Shown: one piece after another, positions 7,385 to 16,372 of the stretch
How the letters are laid out: the number at the start of each line of letters is the position of its first letter
Position numbering within the stretch: the first letter of the stretch is position 1
Source: Candidatus Moraniibacteriota bacterium
Lineage (GTDB): Bacteria > Patescibacteriota > Minisyncoccia > Moranbacterales > UBA2206
Assembly: GCA_027351145.1 (NCBI GenBank)
Contig: DAIEIZ010000081.1
Span: 1 to 27,861, forward strand
Reading direction: 5' to 3'
DNA: 27,861 nucleotides
Made by a program: the position numbers and the translations under genes
Notes under the pieces: model-generated
The model's input: the letters and a program-made list of their open reading frames with translations, nothing else
Told to the model about the DNA's origin: nothing
Databases searched by the model: none

Positions 7385-10300
7385 AAAAGAGCAACCTTGT
7401 GATTCTTGCGGCAATTTTTGGTTGTTTGCTTTTTGGTAAAAACGCCCTGGCTGCAAGCTATTATGTTGATTATTCCGCTGGCGACGACTCGGCTCTTGGA
7501 ACAGACTTGGCCCATCCATGGAAAACAATCAACAAAATTAATGCTTCTAGCTTTCAACCCGGAGACAATATTCTTTTTAAAAAAGGCAGTGTTTGGACTG
7601 GGGAAACACTCAATATTCCTTCATCGGGAACAGTGGGAAATCTGATCAGTTTCGGCGCATATGGAACTGGAAATAATCCTATTATCGATGGTGGAGGAAT
7701 GGCGGGTTTTGGAATTATGGCGGATGGAAAAAATTATCTAAACATTTCTTCTTTTACGCTCAGAAATTTTACTTCTGCCAATGCCTATTGCATTCAACTT
7801 TCCAACAGCGCACAGCATGTGAATATTTCTAATGTGACTTTGACGAATAGTTATGGCGGAGTTAGTCTTTGGAATGGTCCGCATGATGTTTCGATAAATG
7901 GAATTGATATTTCAGGAATGACTTATTCTGGAATCCTTTGGTATAACACTGGATCAAATGACATCTATAATATTGACATTGAAAATTTTCAGGTGCATGA
8001 CTTCACCCCACAGTATAGCTATTTTAATGGAATTAGTTTTTATTGGGGCGTGGGCAGTGCGACGGGAAAGCCTTATAATATTACAATTAAAAATGGTTCG
8101 ATTTATAATCTGAAAGGCAGCGGTCAGATAAATGCAGGACTGCTTTTAACCTCTGAGGATTATCAAATAACGGGACATAGCGTAACAGTGGACAATATTG
8201 ATATCTATGAGGTGGATGGTGGTGGAATTTCTTTTGGAAACATTGACGACACGGGGAGTACAAATAGCGTAATTAAGAATTCCCGCGTGCATAATAATTC
8301 ATACAAGGCGCCAATCGGGGGCATCTGGATTGCTGGTTGCGTTGGTTTGGTGGTGGAAGATAATACGATTCATAATAATCATACAAACACGCATTGGGAG
8401 GGGGATGGATTGTATTTTGACTGGGGTGGCGGAACTGGTTCGACTGTGTCGCACAACTGCATTGCGCGAAGAAATGTTATTTATGGACAAACTGATATTA
8501 AGACTTTTTCACCCCTAGGGAGTGAATATGGTGCAAATTCTGCGGGAATTGCTTTTACTCAGGGTGTGCATGATATTGATGTTTATCAGAATATTATTTA
8601 TGGAAATACGGAAGGCATTAGCGCTTATTACGACAAGAGCCCGAGTCAAAGCAATCCTCCCGGTCTTGATTCCCCGCATAATTTGAATATTTACAATAAT
8701 GTTATTGTGGATAATATGACAGGTGTTGCCAAAGCCGGAAGTGGAAAAAATGTTAAATTGAGAAATAATATCGTGGCTTTTAACAGTTCTTATGGAATTG
8801 TTGATACAATCCTTTGGGATAACACTAGCGTTCCATTGAACAGTGATTATAACGATGTGCATAGTAACGGAACTAATTTCGTTAATAATACTGAAGGAGC
8901 TCACACGATTTCCGGTGACCCATCATTCAAAAATAGAGGCGGCCATGATTATCACTTAAATGGAAATTCTCCCTGCATAAACGCCGGAGAATCAACTGGT
9001 CTTTTCACGACTGATTTTAACGGAAAATCAATTGTTGGCCAGGTTGATATGGGGGCGTTTGAATATCAAGGTACGCTAAGTTCGGAAAAAGCGATCACGT
9101 CTTTTGTGATTCCCAATCAAGTCGGATCGACGACAATTAACGAAAGCGCGCATAGTATTTCTTTGACTATGCCATATGGAACTGCTCGGACAGCGTTGGT
9201 GGCTAGTTTTACGACAACCGGTTCATCGGTTTCTGTTAATGGAACAAATCAAGTGAGTGGTGCTACTCCGAATGATTTTACTGATCCATTGACCTATGTG
9301 GTGACAGCGACCGATGCCTCGACGCAAAATTATGTTGTGACTGTGACAATTGCTCCTGCGCCTTCATCAGCCAAAGCGATTACTGCTTTTACGATTCCCA
9401 ATCAAGTTGGTGCAACTTCAATAAGCGAAAGCGCGCATACTGTTTCTCTTACTACGCCATATGGCACTAACCTGACTGCACTTATTCCTGCAATTACAAT
9501 CACTGGAACAGCGGTGAGTCCAGCGAGCGGAGTGGCGCAAAACTTTACCAATCCAGTTACTTACACAGTGACTGCTGCCGATGCCTCAACGCAAGCCTAT
9601 ATTGTTACAGTGAGCGTGGCTAGCGCGCCTTCCCCGACGAGCAAGGATATTACCAGTTTTTCTTTTGACGGGCTCAATCCGTCGGTGCATGGTACGATTG
9701 ACAATAGCGCGCAGACGGTGGCAATTATAGTTCCCTTTGGTACTAATGTGACTGCGCTTGTCCCGACTATTATACACAATGGTGCATCAATCAGTCCTGC
9801 TTCAGGAGTGGCAAAGGATTTCACATTACCGGTTACCTACACAGTGACAGCTCAAGATAATTCAACAAAAGCTTATGTTGTGGCAGTGACTGTCGCGACT
9901 GCGCCCGCTCCAAATCCAACACCCGCTCCTGATACTCATGATTATTTTGATAATTTGAAACTAGTCTTTGATGGTAAAGATGTTAAGGACAAAAAAACAT
10001 CCAAAGAAAGTGTAACTTTGAGTTTCAAAAATACTTCAGGGATAAAATATTTCAAAGAATCCCATTTTTCCCATTTTGAAAAAGCGGATTGGGATAAGAT
10101 GGAGAAAGACATCGAGCTTAAGATTAATCAAGGGGAGCGTGGTGTGCAGCAATTCTTTTTCAAGTTTAAGGATAAGAATGGCAATACTTCTGATACGTAT
10201 AAAAAAGATGTCACCTATGAACCAGCGCCATACTCAATTTTCAATCTGCCTAAAAGAGGGCACAAGGGAGAAATTATGCATCAATCAGGAGAGAAATTCT

Positions 10301-10497
10301 CACCTAATAGCGATGTGGCTCTCTATTTCTCAGGATTTTGGGGCGGGTATTATGCTCCGGTCTATGTGAAAACTGATGCGAGTGGAAACTTCCTAGTAGA
10401 CTATAAAATTAACAAAGTGCTTGGCTGGTATCACTGGTATGCGGTTGATTTGAAAACTGGAACCAAGACTGATACTATTTCTTACCTGGTTTATTAG
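7372..10497 (+). CDS. Large secreted beta-helix protein with three DUF5018-like repeats
   Basis: 1041 residues. The signal peptide has basic HKMKK, a hydrophobic core, and a likely cut after ALA at residue 27. Residues 28 to about 565 form a right-handed parallel beta-helix (pectate-lyase/NosD-like): SYYVDYSAGDDSALGTDLAHPWKTI at the start, then many short repeats of the NNxI/NIDI type with Asn ladders. Three repeats of about 90-95 residues begin near 570, 665 and 754, each with TSF...PYGT...L.P...SPASGVAxxFTxPVTYTVTAxDxST..Y.VTV, the DUF5018-type beta-sandwich pattern. A Pro/Ala linker lies at about 844-857 and a C-terminal domain (about 858-1041) is rich in Lys, Phe and Trp. Such proteins bind or cut polysaccharides outside the cell; no catalytic site is obvious. 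It is a one-gene transcript with its own promoter and terminator. An ATG at 7381 (M4) is an alternative start. Confidence 0.9.
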   Translation: MHKMKKSNLVILAAIFGCLLFGKNALAASYYVDYSAGDDSALGTDLAHPWKTINKINASSFQPGDNILFKKGSVWTGETLNIPSSGTVGNLISFGAYGTGNNPIIDGGGMAGFGIMADGKNYLNISSFTLRNFTSANAYCIQLSNSAQHVNISNVTLTNSYGGVSLWNGPHDVSINGIDISGMTYSGILWYNTGSNDIYNIDIENFQVHDFTPQYSYFNGISFYWGVGSATGKPYNITIKNGSIYNLKGSGQINAGLLLTSEDYQITGHSVTVDNIDIYEVDGGGISFGNIDDTGSTNSVIKNSRVHNNSYKAPIGGIWIAGCVGLVVEDNTIHNNHTNTHWEGDGLYFDWGGGTGSTVSHNCIARRNVIYGQTDIKTFSPLGSEYGANSAGIAFTQGVHDIDVYQNIIYGNTEGISAYYDKSPSQSNPPGLDSPHNLNIYNNVIVDNMTGVAKAGSGKNVKLRNNIVAFNSSYGIVDTILWDNTSVPLNSDYNDVHSNGTNFVNNTEGAHTISGDPSFKNRGGHDYHLNGNSPCINAGESTGLFTTDFNGKSIVGQVDMGAFEYQGTLSSEKAITSFVIPNQVGSTTINESAHSISLTMPYGTARTALVASFTTTGSSVSVNGTNQVSGATPNDFTDPLTYVVTATDASTQNYVVTVTIAPAPSSAKAITAFTIPNQVGATSISESAHTVSLTTPYGTNLTALIPAITITGTAVSPASGVAQNFTNPVTYTVTAADASTQAYIVTVSVASAPSPTSKDITSFSFDGLNPSVHGTIDNSAQTVAIIVPFGTNVTALVPTIIHNGASISPASGVAKDFTLPVTYTVTAQDNSTKAYVVAVTVATAPAPNPTPAPDTHDYFDNLKLVFDGKDVKDKKTSKESVTLSFKNTSGIKYFKESHFSHFEKADWDKMEKDIELKINQGERGVQQFFFKFKDKNGNTSDTYKKDVTYEPAPYSIFNLPKRGHKGEIMHQSGEKFSPNSDVALYFSGFWGGYYAPVYVKTDASGNFLVDYKINKVLGWYHWYAVDLKTGTKTDTISYLVY
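9079..9910 (+). repeat. Three in-frame domain repeats in the beta-helix protein gene
   Basis: Units begin near 9079, 9364 and 9631 and encode the three DUF5018-like domains. The first two keep clear DNA identity (for example GATTCCCAATCAAGT and GAAAGCGCGCATA in both), while the third has diverged more, so the first pair duplicated most recently. Confidence 0.8.
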
Positions 10498-10512
10498 ATA
10501 TTGCTTTAGACG

Positions 10513-10548
10513 AAAACACTTCGACAGAGCATCGAGGCGTTTTTTTTG
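10513..10548 (+). terminator. Rho-independent terminator after the beta-helix protein gene
   Basis: AAAACACTTCGA (10513-10524) pairs with TCGAGGCGTTTT (from 10532) with one mismatch around a 7-base loop, followed by T8. Confidence 0.88.
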
Positions 10549-10663
10549 TTAAATATTTTTTTAATGGTAAATTATTCATCAAAATTCCTCAATAGACAAG
10601 AAAATACTTGTTAAATAAGCCAGAAAATGGACTATGACAAAAAAATATTGTATCATATGAAGT

Positions 10664-12532
10664 ATGAGAATATTTGGTAAAACTAATAGGTTTTGGACGA
10701 CTCTGTTTTTGGCGGTTGCCTTTTTTATTTATCTTTTTTTTGGCCTGTCCCATCTGACCAAATTTGAAACGGCTGATGAGCGCTATTGGATGTATGAAGA
10801 TCCGGAAAATGGTCGCATCCATGCCTATTGGGAGGCCATCATGAAAGCCGATTGGAAAGGAACGTATATTAACGACAAGCCGGGGGTGTCATTGGCCTAC
10901 GTTTCAGGTAGCGCGCTTCTTTTTAAAAATAATCCGGCAGAAAACTTATTTTCAAAAAAATCTTTTGAGCGCAGCTATAATCCGCAAGAAATTGAACGAG
11001 TGCATTTCTTGTTCCGTCTGCCACTTTTAATTTTCAATGGACTTTTTTGTCTTTTATTATTTTGGCTTATTTGGAAATTCACTGAGAATGAATGGATTGC
11101 ACTTTGGTCAACAATTTTCATGCTACTTTCTCCTATTCTTCTGGGTATCTCGCAAATCGTTAATCCGGATTCCTTGCTTTGGTCTTTTTCGGCCGGAGCA
11201 ATTTTTGCTTTTTTGGCTCATCTTAAATCAAAAGAAAAAAAATATTTATTTTTTTCCGCATTGTTCCTTTGTTTTGCTCTTTTGAGTAAATATAGCGCCA
11301 TCATTCTTATTCCCTTTTTTCTGATAATAGTTTTGACGGAAGTGCTTTTTGCTCAGGCGGAAGGGAAAAACATGTCTGGCGGTCGAGAAGCGAGCAAGTT
11401 ATTTGGAGCATATTTAAGTGTAATTTTTGGAGCATTATTTCTTTTCGCACTTCTTCTTCCGGCTGTATTTGTTAAGCCTCTTTCTATGTTTAAAACTTTT
11501 ATTGAGCTTGATGGATTTCAATATATTCTAATTATCCTTGTTGGCGCACTTGGCCTATTTTTTGCAGATATGATTTTTCTCAAAAATAAGATCCTTTCTT
11601 GGATGATGGAAAAAATGAAATTTCTGACAGATATTGCCCCAAGGCTTCTTGCATTGGTTTTTCTTTTGCTTTTTATCTTTGTGCTCTATCATTGGGCTTC
11701 TGGCACGAAATATGGCGAGTTTATTATCCGAAAAGTTCCTTTTGATATGGAAAGGGGAGTGGCGTTTCGTGAGCAGGCGCCGTTTGCGCAAACCATTCTT
11801 GAGTTTGTGCCTTTGCTTTTTTCCCTTACTCCGCTTACACTTTTTGCTTTTTTGTTTATCTTGGGAAGATCAATAATCAAAAAAACCATTTATTCACAAA
11901 CAGTTTTTTTGTTGTTATTTTTTCTTGCCGCCTTTTACTCGGCGATGATTCTTCAGGTTCTGCTTGTAACCATCCGTTATAGTATAATGCTCTACCCGCC
12001 AGTTTTAGTGCTTGCCAGCATCGGAATTTGGGAATTATTTTCCTGGAAGCGTCTGAAAAAAAACAGTAAAGTTTCAATCACGCTGGTAATTTTACTGATC
12101 AGTTTTTGGAGTTTATGGACGATTAAGCCTTTTTATTTTAACTATACAAATGATTTGCTTCCTCAAAGCCGGGTCATTACAGATGCTTGGGGTTATGGAG
12201 GTTTTGAGGCGGCAGAATTTCTCAATAGCTTGCCAAATGCTCAAAATTTGCTTGTCTGGACTGACTATAACGGATATTGTCCTTTTCTTAAGGGAAAGTG
12301 TATTATGGGAAAAAGTGATGAGAAATTCAAATTTAAAAATGACGATGTCATTCCGGATTATTTCATTAAAACTCGGCGCGGAACAATTATGTATCATGAA
12401 ATGTGGGATGTTATCAACAGCAAATTTTTATACAAAAACAATAAGCCGGTCTGGGAAATGGACATAAACGGTCGTTCGAAAAATTTTGTGGAGATTTATA
12501 AATATGTTTCGGAAAAAAATGAAGAAGAATAA
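10664..12532 (+). CDS. PMT/ArnT-like integral membrane glycosyltransferase
   Basis: 622 residues with about eleven to twelve membrane helices and a C-terminal soluble tail. After the first helix (about 12-30) comes an outside loop with TADERYWMYED (Asp38-Glu39), the acidic pair typical of GT-C enzymes of the PMT/ArnT/GT39-GT83 type, then YINDKPGVSLAY (about 69-79), also typical. NPDSLLW lies in a later loop. Such enzymes use a polyprenyl-phosphate sugar on the outer membrane face and transfer it to a protein, lipid or glycan. The acceptor is unknown; the large secreted beta-helix protein upstream is an attractive candidate, though a terminator separates the two genes. The start at 10664 is the first ATG in this frame; an ATG at 10657 is out of frame. 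No Shine-Dalgarno is visible. Confidence 0.85.
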   Translation: MRIFGKTNRFWTTLFLAVAFFIYLFFGLSHLTKFETADERYWMYEDPENGRIHAYWEAIMKADWKGTYINDKPGVSLAYVSGSALLFKNNPAENLFSKKSFERSYNPQEIERVHFLFRLPLLIFNGLFCLLLFWLIWKFTENEWIALWSTIFMLLSPILLGISQIVNPDSLLWSFSAGAIFAFLAHLKSKEKKYLFFSALFLCFALLSKYSAIILIPFFLIIVLTEVLFAQAEGKNMSGGREASKLFGAYLSVIFGALFLFALLLPAVFVKPLSMFKTFIELDGFQYILIILVGALGLFFADMIFLKNKILSWMMEKMKFLTDIAPRLLALVFLLLFIFVLYHWASGTKYGEFIIRKVPFDMERGVAFREQAPFAQTILEFVPLLFSLTPLTLFAFLFILGRSIIKKTIYSQTVFLLLFFLAAFYSAMILQVLLVTIRYSIMLYPPVLVLASIGIWELFSWKRLKKNSKVSITLVILLISFWSLWTIKPFYFNYTNDLLPQSRVITDAWGYGGFEAAEFLNSLPNAQNLLVWTDYNGYCPFLKGKCIMGKSDEKFKFKNDDVIPDYFIKTRRGTIMYHEMWDVINSKFLYKNNKPVWEMDINGRSKNFVEIYKYVSEKNEEE

Positions 12533-12546
12533 ATGGGAATATTTTG

Positions 12547-13722
12547 TCAGTATTTTTCGATTTTAATTTTTTCATCTCGATAGTAGCTTTGACCTTGAAA
12601 TTTTTTTCTATGCATCGCCATGCGCATAAAAAAATCGACAAAAACATTAAGACCGCGAAGAACAGTTAAACGATCAAAAATTTTGGCAACGCGGAAAAAA
12701 AGGGTCCAAAAAGCAAGGGTGAAAATTTTGGGGGGAATGTATGGCGTGAGAAATGTGTCCCAAATGAGCGGACGCATTTTTTTCTTGTAATTTTTTTTGA
12801 GATTATCACGATTTTGCGATAGGGTGAGTCCGGCGATTTTTCCACTACGCATGGCATAATAAATGCCTTCTCCGGTGAGTACCTTTATTAATCCCATTGC
12901 ATCTCCACATAGCATAATATTGTTAGTGCAATAGGTTTTAACGACTTTCAATGGCAAGGCTCCGCCGAAAGTTCTTTTAATTTCGTGCTGTTCCGGCAAG
13001 ATTTTTTTCTTAATTGTCCATTTGATAAAATTGTCCAAGTAATATTGCAAATCGCGACCGGGTTTTCGCACAATGCCAACGCCAACTTGATACCCTTCGG
13101 CTGTTGGGAAAATCCAGCCATAACCGATTTCTCTTAAATATCCGGCAACAACATGCACGTCAAGATCTTTTTTTTCGCAAACAATATCACATTCTAAGCA
13201 ATAACCGGTTTGGTGACTTTTTAATGCAGGATTGCCTAAAAATTTCGAGACTTTGCTATGAACGCCATCTGCTCCGACGAGATAGGTAGCAAAAATATTC
13301 TTTTCTCCATCGGAAATTGTGTAGCCGCTTTTTCCCTTGAGAGACATTTTCTCAATTTTTTGCAAATCAAATTTTAAAAAAGTAACATTATCTTTTTTAA
13401 GCGCTTCTTCGAGAAGCAGATTGTCGAACTCATAGCGACTGATTTGATCGAATAGATGCTTGAAACGCCGGTTGGCAATATATTCGCAGTTCCAATAAAT
13501 TTTAATGGAGCTGCAAGAATAGGCGGTTAGTTTGTCTTTGATTTTGGCGTAATTTTTGAGTTCCAAGTGCCAGTCGCGGCTGCTCATAAGACCTCCTCCG
13601 CAAGCTTTGTGGCGCGGAAAATCCGATTTATCAATGATGAGAACCTTGAGACCCGAGATGTAGTAGGCTGCTGTGCTGCCGGCTGGTCCGGCGCCAACAA
13701 CAATGACGTCATATTTTTCCAT
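12547..13722 (-). CDS. Geranylgeranyl reductase family FAD-dependent oxidoreductase
   Basis: 391 residues. The N-terminal FAD-binding fold has VVGAGPAGS (GxGxxG at 10-15) and Asp31 at the end of beta-2, then HKACGGGL (39-45), the hallmark of the geranylgeranyl reductase family. Further motifs are LVGADGVHS (FAD, about 148-155), GYGWIFP (200-206) and CGDAMGLIKVLTGEGI (272-287). Family members reduce prenyl double bonds in archaeal lipids, chlorophyll side chains, quinones or polyprenols. The substrate here is unknown; saturation of a lipid carrier or membrane isoprenoid is plausible, and a different flavin monooxygenase role cannot be excluded. It is the second gene of an operon, 3 bases after its partner, and converges with the glycosyltransferase gene at 14 bases' distance. 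The C-terminal ~90 residues are basic and less conserved. Confidence 0.88.
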   Translation of the reverse strand: MEKYDVIVVGAGPAGSTAAYYISGLKVLIIDKSDFPRHKACGGGLMSSRDWHLELKNYAKIKDKLTAYSCSSIKIYWNCEYIANRRFKHLFDQISRYEFDNLLLEEALKKDNVTFLKFDLQKIEKMSLKGKSGYTISDGEKNIFATYLVGADGVHSKVSKFLGNPALKSHQTGYCLECDIVCEKKDLDVHVVAGYLREIGYGWIFPTAEGYQVGVGIVRKPGRDLQYYLDNFIKWTIKKKILPEQHEIKRTFGGALPLKVVKTYCTNNIMLCGDAMGLIKVLTGEGIYYAMRSGKIAGLTLSQNRDNLKKNYKKKMRPLIWDTFLTPYIPPKIFTLAFWTLFFRVAKIFDRLTVLRGLNVFVDFFMRMAMHRKKFQGQSYYRDEKIKIEKY

Positions 13723-13725
13723 AGA

Positions 13726-14898
13726 TCAGTTTATTTCATAAGGGAATTCATTTGCCAGTTCACCGGAATAGTAGAATTCATAGGCAAGGGAACCAAAGCT
13801 ATATTCTTTTTCTCCGATTTTGATTTGCGATCCGCCTACTTTTGGATCGGCGTTTGGCTTTGATTGAGGAAAGCCGACATTAAAAAGTGTGCCGACTATT
13901 TCCGGTCGGTACTGAATATCATAGCCGGCTTTTTTCCATTGAGTCATCATTTCTTTCAGGTAAAGCGCGCCATAGAGATAGGAATAATAGTGATCTTTTT
14001 CAGACGCTAGGCGATCATAGCGCTCTTGGTTGATATTGTCGGTAGAGAAATTTAGGATGTTTTCGGAATCTTTGCCCAGGTAATAGTTTGAAGCCGGGTC
14101 TTTTAGGTGATTTTCAATATCAATAGCGGTTTGTTCTTTTATTCCCATGACGCCCAAGGATATTTTATTGGCGCTACAAAGAATTTTCAGAGGTTCGAAA
14201 AATTTTTTGAAAACTTCTCTTTCTGAATTGAAAAGTCTGAGTTGTTCAACGATCATATTGGAAACGATCAGTCTTGATTCTATTCCGGTTATCTGATTCA
14301 CCTGATCAATCACGGGCTTATCTTTGATTACCGCGTCTCGTATTGCTTGCCATTCCGGAGTATTGATCCAATAGAATGCATTAGCGCTTTCGGTGGCATT
14401 GAATTTTTGCGAAAGATCGGGAAAATCCGCTCCTAAAACCAGGCTGTTATTGCTAGTGCAATTGGCAAATTGGGTTTTTAGGGGATCGCTTTCGGCCAAT
14501 CCTAGTTCGATCGCAGTAAGTGTTTTTGAGATAATTTGGTCGGATTTTGAAACCTGAGCTATTTCAAGTATGCGCTTGGCATTTGCTGGATAATATTCTC
14601 CAACCGCTTGAATCTTGCAATAATTGTTTATCCTAAGCGTTTTTATTTTTTGCAAATCGCTTATTTCTTTGTCTATTGTGGAGATGGTTAGGTCTGCCGA
14701 TATTTGCGGTGAAGTTGTCGGGTTGCCGACAGTGTTTATTTTTTTCGCATTAGCGGAAAAGAGCGAATTTTTATGATCAATTTCTCCGGAAACATTAGTG
14801 AATCCAAAGCGAATTGCAAAAAAACCAGCAATTAAGATGAAGCCCGCAATGGCAAATGCATATAGGAAAAAATTGAATATTTTTTTAGTCAGTGTCAT
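13726..14898 (-). CDS. Membrane-anchored protein with lysozyme-like (DUF1402-like) pattern
   Basis: 390 residues. A short basic start and one hydrophobic helix (about 8-33) anchor it, with the rest outside. The C-terminal half resembles a lytic transglycosylase fold: GIESRLIVSNMIVEQL (205-220, with Glu218 as candidate catalytic acid), SLGVMGIKEQTA (247-258, like the GVMQI..TA of soluble transglycosylases), the helix YLYGALYLKEMMTQW (307-321), and GTLFNVGF (336-343, like YNxG). This resembles what I recall of DUF1402, but the assignment is by eye. A peptidoglycan-cleaving or glycan-binding role is inferred. Residues 65-170 hold two Cys (94 and 147) that could pair. It starts at ATG 14898, with AAGGAG at 14910-14915 upstream, and is the first gene of an operon with the flavoprotein gene. 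Confidence 0.62.
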   Translation of the reverse strand: MTLTKKIFNFFLYAFAIAGFILIAGFFAIRFGFTNVSGEIDHKNSLFSANAKKINTVGNPTTSPQISADLTISTIDKEISDLQKIKTLRINNYCKIQAVGEYYPANAKRILEIAQVSKSDQIISKTLTAIELGLAESDPLKTQFANCTSNNSLVLGADFPDLSQKFNATESANAFYWINTPEWQAIRDAVIKDKPVIDQVNQITGIESRLIVSNMIVEQLRLFNSEREVFKKFFEPLKILCSANKISLGVMGIKEQTAIDIENHLKDPASNYYLGKDSENILNFSTDNINQERYDRLASEKDHYYSYLYGALYLKEMMTQWKKAGYDIQYRPEIVGTLFNVGFPQSKPNADPKVGGSQIKIGEKEYSFGSLAYEFYYSGELANEFPYEIN

Positions 14899-14936
14899 TT
14901 TTTGTATTTCTCCTTTTTTGGTCTTTAGCTAGGTAT

Positions 14937-14965
14937 AGTTTAAAGAATAGGAATGCTTTGGTCAA
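14937..14965 (-). promoter_or_regulatory. Sigma70-type promoter of the lysozyme-like/flavoprotein operon
   Basis: On the minus strand, TTGACC (14965-14960), a 17-base spacer, then TAAACT (14942-14937). It lies just downstream of the helicase terminator, so the two units are separate. Confidence 0.65.
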
Positions 14966-14981
14966 GGGAAAAATCATCAAT

Positions 14982-15011
14982 AAAAAAACGCCCCGTTTTT
15001 TTGCGAGGCGC
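14982..15011 (-). terminator. Rho-independent terminator of the DEAD-box helicase gene
   Basis: On the minus strand, GCGCCTCG pairs with CGGGGCGT (one mismatch) around an A-rich loop, followed by a run of seven T. It lies 22 bases after the helicase stop. Confidence 0.82.
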
Positions 15012-15032
15012 CCTTTGCTTTTGGAATGAGAT

Positions 15033-16259
15033 CTAAGAAACAAAAGTCAACGCAATCCCGGTTTTTTCTGCGCGACCGGTTCTGCCGATGCGGTGAATGT
15101 AATCTTCATATGTTGCCGGAACATCAAAGTTGATTACGTGGCTAACATTGGGAATATCAAGTCCGCGCGCAGCAATGTCGGTTGCGACCAGAATTTCCAC
15201 GCGGTCTTCTTTGAACATCTTGAGCGCTTGTTGGCGTTTGCTATGAGATTTGTTGCCATGAATCGATTCGGCTTTAAATCCGCGACTAAAGAGAATCTTG
15301 GAGAGTTTTTCTGTGCTGCTTTTCGTTCGAGCAAAGATGAGTACTTTTTGGAAAGAAGCTTCCTTCAAAAGATTGTGTAAAATTTCAATTTTATCCTCGC
15401 CTTGCTTTACGCGTACAACATCTTGATCGATTTGCGCCGGCGTAGCTTGGCTTCTGATGGAAATTCTGACCGGATCCACGAGAAAATCTTTGATCAGGTG
15501 CTCAATGGCCGGCGGGAGAGTGGCGGAGAAAAATAAAGTTTGTTTTTTCGCAGTTAAAAATGACAACAAGAATTTGATGTCATTGATGAACCCCATGTCG
15601 AGCATCTGGTCAGCTTCATCGAGTACTACATTGGAAAAACGAGACAAATCTAATTTCTTTTGTTGCACTAAATCTTTGAGACGCCCTGGTGTGCCGACAA
15701 CCAGATTGGGTCGTGAGCGCAATTGCGAAATTTGGCGGTGCATATTGGCACCACCGATGATGACAACTGAAAAAAGATTGAGACCTCGTGTGAGAGCGAT
15801 ATATTCTTCTTGAATTTGAGTAGCGAGTTCACGTGTTGGCACGACAACCAAAAGTTTTTCGTCATGATTGCCGATCATTTTGTTGATCATTGGAATCAGA
15901 AACGCGGCAGTTTTGCCTGTGCCGGTGTTAGCCAGACCAATCAAATCTTTCCCTTCAAGAATGTGGGGGATAGTTTTGTCTTGAATTGGAGTAGGTAATT
16001 TATATCCACGCTGAGCAATGATTGTTTTTAGGCGATTATTGATTTTAAGATCAGTAAAAGGTGTCTGCGGCACATAGGCTTCAACTGGTGCGGAGCTAAG
16101 CGGAGCGGCTTTGTTGATAAACTTATCGATACTGATGAAGCTTCCTCGGAAACCTTGTTGACCTCCACGATTTGGTCTGACATTTCGTCCATTGCTTGGA
16201 CGAGAAAAATTTCTGCGCGAAGAACTGGCAGTCCCGCGACTATAGCGTTTTTGAAACAT
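15033..16259 (-). CDS. DEAD-box ATP-dependent RNA helicase (RhlE-like)
   Basis: 408 residues. A basic Arg/Gly/Ser/Asn-rich tail of about 40 residues, which should bind RNA, comes first. The helicase core follows: Phe68 and the Q motif ending at Gln93, NTGTGKT (111-117, Walker A), PTRELA (141-146), TPGRL (190-194), DEAD (214-217), SAT (245-247), and in the second RecA domain IFARTK, ATDIAARGLDIP (359-370) and HRIGRTGR (389-396). The protein stops about 12 residues after motif VI, so it lacks the C-terminal tail seen in many relatives; the basic tail is at the N-terminus instead. It unwinds short RNA duplexes in ribosome assembly or mRNA decay. Transcription starts from the promoter at 16373-16401 with a leader of about 107 bases that folds into two alternative hairpins, suggesting leader control. 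Confidence 0.95.
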   Translation of the reverse strand: MFQKRYSRGTASSSRRNFSRPSNGRNVRPNRGGQQGFRGSFISIDKFINKAAPLSSAPVEAYVPQTPFTDLKINNRLKTIIAQRGYKLPTPIQDKTIPHILEGKDLIGLANTGTGKTAAFLIPMINKMIGNHDEKLLVVVPTRELATQIQEEYIALTRGLNLFSVVIIGGANMHRQISQLRSRPNLVVGTPGRLKDLVQQKKLDLSRFSNVVLDEADQMLDMGFINDIKFLLSFLTAKKQTLFFSATLPPAIEHLIKDFLVDPVRISIRSQATPAQIDQDVVRVKQGEDKIEILHNLLKEASFQKVLIFARTKSSTEKLSKILFSRGFKAESIHGNKSHSKRQQALKMFKEDRVEILVATDIAARGLDIPNVSHVINFDVPATYEDYIHRIGRTGRAEKTGIALTFVS

Positions 16260-16295
16260 ATTTTTTGAAAGAGTCTTTCAAAAAAGAAAGGCTCT
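16260..16295 (-). promoter_or_regulatory. Two mutually exclusive leader hairpins before the helicase start
   Basis: Minus strand. Hairpin B pairs TTTTTTGAAAG with CTTTCAAAAAA (16285-16261, 11 perfect pairs, 3-base loop) and ends one base from the ATG. Hairpin A pairs AGAGCCTTTC (16295-16286) with GAAAGACTCT (16279-16270), nine of ten pairs. They share 16270-16279 and cannot form together. Confidence 0.5.
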
Positions 16296-16372
16296 AAACA
16301 TAAAAAATTAAATGTTTTATGTCTAGATACCTAAAGCGAGCGAAACAAGCAAAAGTATTAACATAAAAGTCA

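Noticed and set aside
9079..9910. DNA repeats that might be taken for a CRISPR or satellite
   Set aside because: They are in-frame protein domain repeats of about 90-95 codons, with no spacer-like structure.
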